Shown piece by piece: positions 1 through 5,708 of a stretch of DNA of 10,761 nucleotides (within the stretch, counting starts at the first letter, position 1; each line of letters starts with the position of its first letter). The notes below the pieces were generated by a model, which was not told the DNA's origin, did no database searches, and was given only the letters and a program-made list of their open reading frames with translations. A program made the translations under genes and the position numbers. Source of the stretch: JBLKSS01 sp047607725 (GTDB lineage Bacteria > Pseudomonadota > Gammaproteobacteria > Enterobacterales > Enterobacteriaceae); NCBI RefSeq assembly GCF_047607725.1, contig NZ_JBLKSS010000099.1, positions 1 to 10,761 of the forward strand, written 5' to 3'.

Positions 1-4
1 TCAC

Positions 5-141
5 TCAAACCGAGATGGAAATAAAAGTTATTAAAATCAATACAATGTGAAAATGCAATGAGCATAAGCGTGTAACGTAGGTTTACTGTCTCATACAACA
101 AACCCACCAATAATTCAAGACGTCCTCCACGGGGCGCTTAC
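5..141. mobile_element. IS66-type element end (left copy)
   Basis: These 137 bases are the reverse complement of 10625-10761, with a single mismatch (base 13 against 10753). Read outward to inward from 141, the end begins GTAAGCGCCCC. IS66-family terminal repeats characteristically start with GTAA, and the palindromic remnant at 792-1151 also begins GTAAGCG. The repeat stops abruptly at 141, where the ssrB homology starts, so this is the insertion boundary. A short frame entering from outside the window ends at TAA 22-24 (residues SLKPRWK), which could be the C-terminus of the element's transposase; that is inference. The body of the element lies outside the window. No 8-bp target duplication is shared with the right copy (142-149 against 10617-10624), as expected for two separate insertions or a recombined pair. 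Confidence 0.65.
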
Positions 142-429
142 CTACAAACCGTAGCGGTCAACAAATACTATGTGGATCCGGCGCTGAACCGGGATATGAT
201 CCATACCGCCCTAAGCATGGAGGCCGACAATCAGGAATTGCTGACGCCCCGGGAACGGCAAATCCTCAAACTCATCGCCGATGGCAACACCAACCGGCTA
301 ATCGCTGAGCAGTTATGTATCAGCGTTAAGACGGTGGAGACCCACCGCTTGAATATCATGCGAAAGTTGAATGTGCATAAAGTCACGGAGCTGCTGAATT
401 GTTCCCGCCGACTTGGATTGACCGACTAG
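142..429 (+). pseudogene. ssrB: ssrB-like response regulator, C-terminal DNA-binding domain only
   Basis: An open frame runs from 142 to the stop at 427-429 (95 codons). It begins LQTVAVNKYYVDPALNR and contains a NarL/FixJ-type LuxR helix-turn-helix: LTPRERQILKLIADG, then ISVKTVETHR, then VHKVTELLNCSRR. From memory, Salmonella SsrB, the SPI-2 secretion regulator, has nearly the same text in this region (LQTVAVNKRYIDPTLNRE, IKTVETHRMN, VHKVTELLNCARR), much closer than RcsB, UhpA or NarL. Full SsrB is about 212 residues. The receiver domain with the phosphoacceptor aspartate is missing, removed exactly at the IS boundary at 141. A GTG at 172 could start an 85-residue peptide, but I see no clear ribosome binding site. 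The isolated C-terminal domain of SsrB is known to bind DNA, so residual activity is conceivable. A remnant is more likely. Confidence 0.8.
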
Positions 430-791
430 CCTTGCCACCGTTGGCCAGCCATGGCGGCGAATTGTGTTTTCCGCCGCCGGGGTTCGGCCCCTGGTCGCGT
501 CCGGCGCGGTTGCAATGGCGTGACACAGGCCCGGGTCTGTTTCGGTGTAGCGTTTCGACCGCCGCAGGAACAAAGGTAACGGCCCCATAGACCCCGCACG
601 GTTCCCCCGCTTTAGCGCCTCGCCGCCCGCGCCAGGGCAACCAAAGCCAGACGAAGAATGGCGACTGATTATAAGACATTTGGCGCGCTACCTATCAGGT
701 TTTCGGCTGACATTGACGCCACCGCGACCGGGATATTCTCTGCTTGTTCACCCTTCGCAGACGCTCGCTGCAAACCCACCCCGCTTTCAAG
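430..791. other. Gene-free stretch between ssrB remnant and IS66 remnant
   Basis: I find no recognisable gene, tRNA or terminator here. Short overlapping open frames on both strands do not resemble proteins I know and look like products of high GC. One minus-strand frame is open from the IS boundary at 791 down to a TAA at 672-674 (about 40 codons, ending NLIGSAPNVL). It has no start of its own, so it could be the 3' tail of a gene beheaded by the IS. I cannot identify it. The stretch is probably eroded intergenic or pseudogene DNA. Confidence 0.5.
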
Positions 792-1151
792 GTAAGCGTA
801 CGCCCAGCGCCGTCTGTTAATTCCCCATCAAGCTATTGAAGATGATGTCCATTATTTTTTTAATGGGCGCAATTCATGAAACAAACCCCACCAAAACCCT
901 CAAGACGTCGTCCCAATTTCCCGCTGGACTTTAACATTGATACCGTTATCCCGTGCCAGCTTGGCAATGGATACGCCGGGCTGGAGCGCCTGCTCAACCA
1001 GCTTAATGTTAAAGTCCAACGGGAAATTGGGACGACGTCTTGAGGGTTTTGGTGGGGTTTGTTTCATGAATTGCGCCCATTAAAAAAATAATGGACATCA
1101 TCTTCAATAACTTGATGGGAAATTAACAGACGGCGCTGGGCGTACGCTTAC
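792..1151. mobile_element. Palindromic IS66-type remnant (two head-to-head left ends)
   Basis: The arm 792-938 is the reverse complement of 1005-1151: 147 bases each, three mismatches, with a 66-base unique centre (939-1004). Both outer tips read GTAAGCGTACGCC inward, typical of IS66-family terminal repeats. Each arm carries the leader and start of a TnpA-like frame beginning MKQTPPKPSRRRP. Only the minus-strand copy continues into a plausible helix-turn-helix through the centre. The simplest reading is two inverted copies of one element's left end fused by deletion, one keeping 147 bases and the other 213. The junction lies at AACATT/AATGTT, which suggests microhomology. Flanking octamers (784-791 ctttcaag, 1152-1159 atgtattt) do not match, so this is not a simple single insertion. 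The left flank is ssrB-side debris and the right flank is rcsC. Confidence 0.75.
900..1067 (-). pseudogene. Truncated IS66-family TnpA (orfA) fragment
   Basis: The frame opens with ATG at 1067 and stops at TGA 902-900, giving 55 residues. Residues 1-45 read as a credible IS66 TnpA start: a basic leader (PKPSRRRPNFP) followed by a helix-turn-helix segment containing KLVEQALQPGVSIAKLA and RDNGIN, a pattern common in small IS66/IS3-type accessory transposase proteins. From about residue 46 the frame leaves the true gene and reads the opposite palindrome arm backwards (VQREIGTTS), so the C-terminal half of TnpA is absent. TnpB and TnpC are also absent, so the element cannot move on its own. The plus strand has a mirror frame at 876-1043 with the same first 21 residues but a nonsense centre. 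Confidence 0.7.
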
Positions 1152-1374
1152 ATGTATTTCAGCTGGCACGTGATATCCGCCGAGTGCCGGATATAATTCT
1201 GCGCCTGCTCGTAGCTATTGTCGTATTCCTGCCGCAGCACGGATTCCCGCTGGTGCAGCATGCTGAAAAAATAGAGGATAATAGCGCGCAGAGCGCCCAC
1301 AGCATTAGCGCCAGCGTCCTGAACAGGTAGCGGAAGATTTTGACCGTAGTGCGAAACGAAGTGAGATATTTCAA
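1152..1374 (-). pseudogene. rcsC: rcsC N-terminal fragment, frameshifted and truncated
   Basis: RcsC is the inner-membrane hybrid sensor kinase of the Rcs envelope-stress phosphorelay. Reading from TTG at 1374, the minus strand gives LKYLTSFRTTVKIFRYLFRT followed by ALMLWALCALLSSIF. This matches the E. coli RcsC N-terminus (MKYLASFRTTLKASRYMFRA, ALALVLWLL), including the first transmembrane helix. The frame then breaks near an A6 run on the plus strand (1266-1271). A second minus-strand frame resumes the homology with FSMLHQRESVLRQEYDNS and continues to QLKYM at the IS66 boundary (1151/1152). Only about 75 codons of a protein of about 950 residues remain, so the periplasmic, kinase, receiver and phosphotransfer regions are gone. 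The TTG may be a mutated ATG. An upstream ATG at 1413 sits in the gyrA terminator and is unlikely to be used. Position downstream of gyrA fits ancestral synteny in relatives. Confidence 0.85.
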
Positions 1375-1411
1375 ACCCGTACCGTTCAGATAAAGAAAAC
1401 CAGCCAGAATC

Positions 1412-1438
1412 AAAAAGGCCAGCGCAACCGCGCTGGCT
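1412..1438 (-). terminator. Rho-independent terminator of gyrA
   Basis: On the minus strand a GC-rich hairpin (GCCAGCGC, loop GGTT, GCGCTGGC; arms 1430-1437 and 1418-1425) is followed by a T5 run (1416-1412). It lies about 45 bases past the gyrA stop, on the correct strand, just before the rcsC fragment. It therefore separates gyrA transcription from rcsC. Stem, tetraloop and U-tract all fit an intrinsic terminator. Confidence 0.9.
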
Positions 1439-1483
1439 CTTGTTTATGACCCTTACGCGCCGGCACGTCGCCGGCCGAGGGTA

Positions 1484-4135
1484 TTATTCGCGTTCACCGT
1501 CGACATCATCGTCATCGCTGACGCCGTCATCCGCTTCATCGGTATCCATGAGGTCGTCTTCAGGCGTCGCATCCGGGATCGCCACCGAGTCCAGATCCTC
1601 ATCGTCCACTGGTTCGGCGACGCGCTGCAGCCCCACCACGTGCTCATCCTGCACGGTGCGGATAAGCGTCACGCCCTGGGTGTTGCGCCCGACGATGCTC
1701 ACCTCGGAAACCCGCGTGCGCACCAGCGTGCCGGCGTCCGTTATCATCATGATCTGGTCGCAGTCATCCACCTGCACCGCCCCCACCACTTCGCCGTTGC
1801 GTTCGCTCACCTTAATGGAGATAACGCCCTGGGTCGCGCGGGACTTGGTCGGATATTCCGCCTGGGCGGTACGCTTGCCATAGCCGTGCTGGGTGACCGT
1901 CAATATTGGCCCCTCACCGCGCGGCACGATGAGGGACACCACCCGGTCGCCTTCCGCTAGATTGATCCCCCGGACGCCGGTCGCGGTCCGCCCCATGCTG
2001 CGCACCTGATTTTCCGGGAAACGCACCACTTTGCCATAGGCGGAAAACAGCATGACTTCATTGCTGCCGTCGGTCAGGTCCACGCCTATAAGCTCATCGC
2101 CATCGTTAAGATTAACGGCGATAATGCCGGCGCTGCGCGGGCGGCTGAACTCGATAAGCGAGGTTTTCTTCACGGTGCCGCTGGCGGTCGCCATGAAGAC
2201 GTGGCGTCCTTCTTCATAGTCACGCACCGGCAAAATGGCGGTGATACGTTCGTTGGACTCCAGCGGCAACAGATTGACTATCGGCCGGCCGCGGGCGCCG
2301 CGGCTGGCTTCCGGCAACTGATAGACCTTCATCCAATACATCCGTCCCCGGCTGGAGAACAGCAAGATGGTGTCGTGGGTATTCGCCACCAGCAGGCGGT
2401 CGATGAAGTCCTCTTCCTTGATGCTGGCCGCCGACTTGCCTTTACCGCCGCGGCGCTGCGCTTCATAGTCCGTCAACGGCTGATACTTCACGTAACCCTG
2501 ATGGGACAGGGTGACGACAACATCTTCCTGATTAATTAGGTCTTCGATATTGATATCCGAGGTATTGGCGGTAATCTCGGTACGGCGCGGATCGCTATAC
2601 TGCTCTTTGATGGCGACAAGCTCTTCGCGGATCACCTCCATCAGGCGGTCCGAATTCTGCAGGATGCGAATTAGTTCCGCTATCTGGGTCAACAGCTCCT
2701 TGTATTCATCAAGCAGCTTTTCGTGTTCCAGACCGGTCAGTTTTTGCAGCCGCAGGTCCAAAATCGCCTGGGCTTGCTGCTCGGTCAGATAATATTGACC
2801 GTCGCGGATGCCGTACTGCGGCTCCAGCCACTCGGGCCGCGCGGCGTCGTCGCCGGCGCGCTCCAGCATGGCGGAGACGGTGCCCAGCGCCCATGAACGC
2901 GCCACCAGGGCGGCCTTCGCTTCCGCCGGCGTCGGCGCCTGGCGGATCAGCTCGATAATCGGGTCGATGTTTGCCAGCGCCACCGCCTGCGCTTCCAGAA
3001 TATGGGCGCGCTCGCGGGCCTTGCGCAACTCAAAAATAGTGCGGTGGGTCACCACTTCGCGGCGGTGGCGCACAAAGGCGGATAAAATGTCCTTCAGCGG
3101 CAGGATCTTCGGCTGCCCCTGATGCAGCGCCAACATATTGATACCGAACGACACCTGCAGCTGGGTCAGGGAGTACAGATTGTTAAGCACCACCTCCCCT
3201 ACCGCGTCGCGTTTGATTTCAATGACAATGCGCATACCGTCTTTGTCGGATTCATCGCGCAGGCCGCTGATGCCCTCGACACGCTTTTCTTTGACCAGCT
3301 CGGCGATTTTCTCAATCAGGCGCGCTTTATTCACCTGATAGGGAATTTCATGCACGATGATGGTTTCGCGGTCTGTTTTGCCGTCCGTTTCCACCTCGGC
3401 GCGCGCGCGGATGTAGATTTTGCCGCGCCCGGTGCGGTATGCCTCTTCGATGCCGCGCCGGCCATTGATGATGGCGGCGGTGGGGAAATCGGGACCGGGG
3501 ATATGCTCCATCAGGCCTTCGACGCTGATGTTCTCATCGTCAATATAGGCCAGACAGCCGTCGATGACTTCCGCGAGGTTGTGCGGCGGAATGTTGGTGG
3601 CCATCCCCACCGCGATGCCGGAAGAGCCGTTGACCAGCAGGTTGGGGATCCTGGTGGGCATGACATCGGGAATTTGCTCGGTGCCGTCATAGTTGGGCAC
3701 GTAATCGACGGTCCCTTTTTCCAGATCCGCCAGCAATTCGTGGGCAATTTTCGCCATGCGCACTTCGGTATAACGCATCGCCGCGGCGGAGTCGCCGTCA
3801 ACGGAACCGAAGTTGCCCTGGCCATCCACCAGCATGTAACGCAGCGAGAACGGCTGTGCCATACGCACGATGGTGTCGTAGACAGCGGTATCCCCGTGGG
3901 GGTGATATTTACCGATGACGTCGCCGACGACGCGCGCCGATTTTTTATAAGGTTTATTCCAGTCATTACCGAGCACGCTCATCGCGAACAGCACGCGACG
4001 GTGTACGGGTTTGAGTCCGTCCCGCACATCCGGCAACGCGCGTCCGACGATGACGGACATGGCGTAATCCAGATAAGAACGTTTCAGCTCTTCTTCGATA
4101 TTGACCGGTGTAATTTCTCTGGCAAGGTCGCTCAT
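1484..4135 (-). CDS. gyrA: DNA gyrase subunit A
   Basis: GyrA is the breakage-reunion subunit of the A2B2 gyrase, which introduces negative supercoils using ATP hydrolysed by GyrB. The 883-residue product is close to the E. coli length (875). It starts MSDLAREITPVNIEEELKRS. The catalytic tyrosine is Y122 (AAMRYTEVRM), and the quinolone-resistance region is at 67-106 with HPHGDTAVYDT. The GyrA box QRRGGKG is at 560-566, followed by the beta-pinwheel C-terminal domain and a strongly acidic tail (DDEDL to SDDDDVDGERE). Residue 83 is threonine where E. coli has serine; D87 is unchanged. The sequence TAGAGGGATAGCGG before the ATG resembles the E. coli gyrA leader as I remember it. It is transcribed divergently from ubiG and ends in its own terminator. 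No frameshift is seen. Confidence 0.98.
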   Translation of the reverse strand: MSDLAREITPVNIEEELKRSYLDYAMSVIVGRALPDVRDGLKPVHRRVLFAMSVLGNDWNKPYKKSARVVGDVIGKYHPHGDTAVYDTIVRMAQPFSLRYMLVDGQGNFGSVDGDSAAAMRYTEVRMAKIAHELLADLEKGTVDYVPNYDGTEQIPDVMPTRIPNLLVNGSSGIAVGMATNIPPHNLAEVIDGCLAYIDDENISVEGLMEHIPGPDFPTAAIINGRRGIEEAYRTGRGKIYIRARAEVETDGKTDRETIIVHEIPYQVNKARLIEKIAELVKEKRVEGISGLRDESDKDGMRIVIEIKRDAVGEVVLNNLYSLTQLQVSFGINMLALHQGQPKILPLKDILSAFVRHRREVVTHRTIFELRKARERAHILEAQAVALANIDPIIELIRQAPTPAEAKAALVARSWALGTVSAMLERAGDDAARPEWLEPQYGIRDGQYYLTEQQAQAILDLRLQKLTGLEHEKLLDEYKELLTQIAELIRILQNSDRLMEVIREELVAIKEQYSDPRRTEITANTSDINIEDLINQEDVVVTLSHQGYVKYQPLTDYEAQRRGGKGKSAASIKEEDFIDRLLVANTHDTILLFSSRGRMYWMKVYQLPEASRGARGRPIVNLLPLESNERITAILPVRDYEEGRHVFMATASGTVKKTSLIEFSRPRSAGIIAVNLNDGDELIGVDLTDGSNEVMLFSAYGKVVRFPENQVRSMGRTATGVRGINLAEGDRVVSLIVPRGEGPILTVTQHGYGKRTAQAEYPTKSRATQGVISIKVSERNGEVVGAVQVDDCDQIMMITDAGTLVRTRVSEVSIVGRNTQGVTLIRTVQDEHVVGLQRVAEPVDDEDLDSVAIPDATPEDDLMDTDEADDGVSDDDDVDGERE

Positions 4136-4192
4136 AGAGCCGCTATCCCTCTACTAAATGAAGCTTCTACCCGGATTTAAAGGTGTCAAAAA

Positions 4193-4201
4193 AGTATACC
4201 A
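4193..4201 (-). promoter_or_regulatory. gyrA promoter, extended -10
   Basis: On the minus strand, TGGTATACT gives a perfect-looking TATACT -10 (4198-4193) preceded by TGn, an extended -10. It lies about 58 bases upstream of the gyrA ATG. I see no good -35 at the usual distance, which fits an extended -10 promoter. gyrA promoters of enterics are known to be induced by DNA relaxation, with the -10 region important for this. The same control here is inferred, not shown. Confidence 0.6.
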
Positions 4202-4315
4202 TCTTTTTTCTGTGAAAGGGCACAGTCACCGTTGAAAGGCGTACCGGAATCATCTCATGTCCCCACCGGCGCCAGCCGACGGTCCCCGCACGCCGCTAAT
4301 GCAGGCTTTTGCGGG

Positions 4316-4352
4316 CAAACGGGCTGCCGGACAGCCCGTTTGTGCGTATACT
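4316..4352 (+). promoter_or_regulatory. ubiG promoter with perfect 11-bp inverted repeat
   Basis: A TATACT -10 box at 4347-4352 lies 29 bases upstream of the ubiG ATG. Immediately upstream is a perfect inverted repeat, CAAACGGGCTG (4316-4326) and CAGCCCGTTTG (4332-4342), with a CCGGA loop. It covers the place where the -35 element should be, and no good -35 is visible. The repeat could be an operator, a cruciform-prone site or a transcript-end hairpin; the sequence alone does not decide. It has no T-run on either strand. Confidence 0.45.
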
Positions 4353-4381
4353 TAGCCGATAAAGGTATAAGGAGCTTTTAC

Positions 4382-5131
4382 ATGACCCCCGAAGTAAGTA
4401 ATGAAGCGGACCATAACGCCCCGCCCCGTCAGGAAAACGTCGATCCGGGCGAAATCGCCAAATTCGACGCCGTCGCTGCTCGCTGGTGGGATCTTGACGG
4501 CGAATTTAAACCGCTGCACCGCATCAATCCGCTGCGCTTGGATTATATTCTCGAACGCGCCGGCGGGCTGTTTGGAAAAAACGTGCTGGATGTCGGCTGC
4601 GGGGGCGGCATTCTGGCGGAAAGCATGGCGCGCGAAGGGGCGAAGGTGACCGGACTGGATATGGGCGCCGAACCGCTGGCGGTTGCCCGCCTGCACGCGC
4701 TGGAAAGCGGCGTGGCCCTGGATTATCGCCAGGAGACGGTCGAGGCGCACGCCGAGGCGCATCCCGGCGCCTATGATGTGGTGACCTGTATGGAAGTGCT
4801 GGAGCATGTGCCGGATCCTGCGTCTATCGTCCGCGCCTGCGCGCGGTTAGTGAAACCGGGCGGCGAGGTGTTTTTTTCGACGCTGAACCGTAATCCGAAG
4901 GCCTGGCTAATGGCCATCGTCGGCGCCGAATATGTGCTGCGCATGGTGCCGCGGGGCACGCATGATATTAATAAATTCATCAAACCCGCCGAGTTGCTGG
5001 GTTGGGTGGACAACACCCCGCTGCGCGAGCAGCATATTATCGGTTTACATTACAATCCGCTGCGGGATCGTTTCTATTTGGGCGGTAACGTGGATGTGAA
5101 TTATATGCTGCATACACGCCGGCAAGCGTAA
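4382..5131 (+). CDS. ubiG: Ubiquinone biosynthesis O-methyltransferase
   Basis: UbiG carries out both S-adenosylmethionine-dependent O-methylation steps of ubiquinone synthesis, at the C6-hydroxyl early and the C5-hydroxyl last, as a class I methyltransferase. The 249-residue product contains the SAM-binding motif VLDVGCGGG at 68-76, the acidic motif GLDMG after it, and the family signatures ARWWDLDGEFKPLHRINPLR, EVLEHVPDP, RMVPRGTHD and FIKPAELLGWVD. It ends VDVNYMLHT as in E. coli, which is 240 residues. The extra length is a non-conserved N-terminal stretch (residues 3-20). I chose ATG 4382 because AAGGAG lies at 4368-4373. A longer in-frame extension upstream to 4232 would run through the promoter and lacks homology. 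It is divergent from gyrA, the standard enteric arrangement. Confidence 0.97.
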   Translation: MTPEVSNEADHNAPPRQENVDPGEIAKFDAVAARWWDLDGEFKPLHRINPLRLDYILERAGGLFGKNVLDVGCGGGILAESMAREGAKVTGLDMGAEPLAVARLHALESGVALDYRQETVEAHAEAHPGAYDVVTCMEVLEHVPDPASIVRACARLVKPGGEVFFSTLNRNPKAWLMAIVGAEYVLRMVPRGTHDINKFIKPAELLGWVDNTPLREQHIIGLHYNPLRDRFYLGGNVDVNYMLHTRRQA

Positions 5132-5537
5132 AGCGCTGCCCGCCACTGCGTCAGGGGCGCTCTCTTCCGTCAGGCGTCTTCGTCAGGCCTGTAGCGTTGT
5201 TCTTCGCGCACTGAACTCCTGTCAGGCCGGAGATGTTGTCTTCACGCGCGAGCCCCCTGTCACGCCGAGGGCGTTCTCTTCCCTCGGGGGATGCCTGTCA
5301 CGCCGGCGACGTTATCTTCCCTGTTGGGCCGCCTAACGGGTCGGGAGCTGCCGTTTCTATCCGGGATCCTTCTCGTGCCGGGCCGTTGGCGCCCGCCGTG
5401 CGGCGCCGTCAAAAACAGAGAGCGTTCAATTAAGCAACGATCGCATTATTTTAGAAAAATTTATCCCCCGCAATTGACAACCGCGAAGCGCAGGCACAAT
5501 AGCGGCTTACCCGTTTGCTGACAGTTTCTCCCCAACG
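5132..5537. other. Long ubiG-nrdA spacer, no gene
   Basis: I see no protein-coding gene here. Small open frames across the spacer follow the repeats and show no recognisable homology. The first 200 bases hold degenerate 38-bp tandem repeats (listed separately). An AT-rich patch (5436-5466) is followed by a consensus TTGACA at 5474-5479 with a weak CAATAG 17 bases on (5497-5502), a possible extra promoter for nrdA or a small RNA, at low confidence. A 5-bp inverted repeat after the ubiG stop (5132-5136/5157-5161) is too weak to call a terminator. Confidence 0.5.
5182..5334 (+). repeat. Degenerate 38-bp tandem repeats, about four units
   Basis: The units start at 5182 (39 bases), 5221, 5259 and 5297 (38 bases each), with no spacer between them. 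Each opens GTCAGGCC or GTCACGCC, has a core like GTTnTCTTC at the same offset, and closes with CCT. A partial earlier unit (GTCAGGGGCG, then CTCTTCC) may start at 5150. Units 3 and 4 are the most alike. The lack of unique spacers and the divergence between units argue against CRISPR. This is a decayed minisatellite between ubiG and nrdA, of unknown role. Confidence 0.65.
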
Positions 5538-5567
5538 TTATCCACAAAAGTTGGCAAGTTATTCACT
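5538..5567 (+). promoter_or_regulatory. DnaA boxes upstream of nrdA
   Basis: TTATCCACA at 5538-5546 is a perfect consensus DnaA box. TTATTCACT at 5559-5567 is a second, weaker match in the same orientation, 21 bases on. The E. coli nrdAB promoter is known to carry a pair of DnaA boxes just upstream, through which DnaA ties dNTP synthesis to replication initiation. Position and spacing here agree with that. Confidence 0.8.
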
Positions 5568-5582
5568 TGCATTGCGGTGGCT

Positions 5583-5611
5583 TTGTCACTATCTTGTTAC
5601 CAAACTAACGA
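5583..5611 (+). promoter_or_regulatory. Probable nrdA promoter
   Basis: TTGTCA (5583-5588) and TAACGA (5606-5611) are spaced 17 bases, giving a predicted start near 5618, about 90 bases upstream of the nrdA ATG. The -10 is weak, as expected for an activated promoter. The DnaA boxes lie just upstream, and the first NrdR-like box overlaps the predicted start site. Confidence 0.5.
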
Positions 5612-5615
5612 AAAG

Positions 5616-5662
5616 ACCCCATATATAGTGATTTGCCCCTGGCAAGGCACTATTTTGCCTGC
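5616..5662 (+). promoter_or_regulatory. Paired NrdR boxes
   Basis: ACCCCATATATAGTGA (5616-5631) fits the NrdR box consensus (roughly ACACTATATATAGTGT). A second, half-conserved box, GCACTATTTTG, begins at 5647. This is exactly 31 bases, or three helical turns, downstream, the spacing known for NrdR pairs. NrdR represses ribonucleotide reductase operons when dATP/ATP is high. The boxes overlap the predicted transcription start, suited to repression. The right half of box 2 is poor. Confidence 0.7.
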
Positions 5663-5708
5663 GCGCCAGCAGGGCGTTTGCGGGTCATACAGACAGGTAT
5701 AAAGCCGC

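Noticed and set aside
792..1151. Complete miniature IS (MITE) or intact IS66
   Set aside because: The unequal retained lengths and the TnpA fragment crossing only one junction indicate two fused left ends. There is no matching target duplication and no tnpB or tnpC.
1375..1413. ATG 1413 as the rcsC start
   Set aside because: It lies in the T-run of the gyrA terminator. Family homology begins at the TTG at 1374.
3122..4180. 352-codon plus-strand open frame opposite gyrA
   Set aside because: It is entirely antisense to a perfect gyrA and shows no domain. Long antisense frames are common opposite GC-rich codon usage.
4232..4381. N-terminal extension of ubiG
   Set aside because: The extension reads through the ubiG -10 and hairpin and has no homology. 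ATG 4382 has a strong AAGGAG site and matches the family start.
5132..5161. Terminator of ubiG
   Set aside because: Only a 5-bp stem with a large loop and no T-run.
5182..5334. CRISPR array
   Set aside because: The units are contiguous with no unique spacers, diverge strongly from each other, and have no cas genes nearby.
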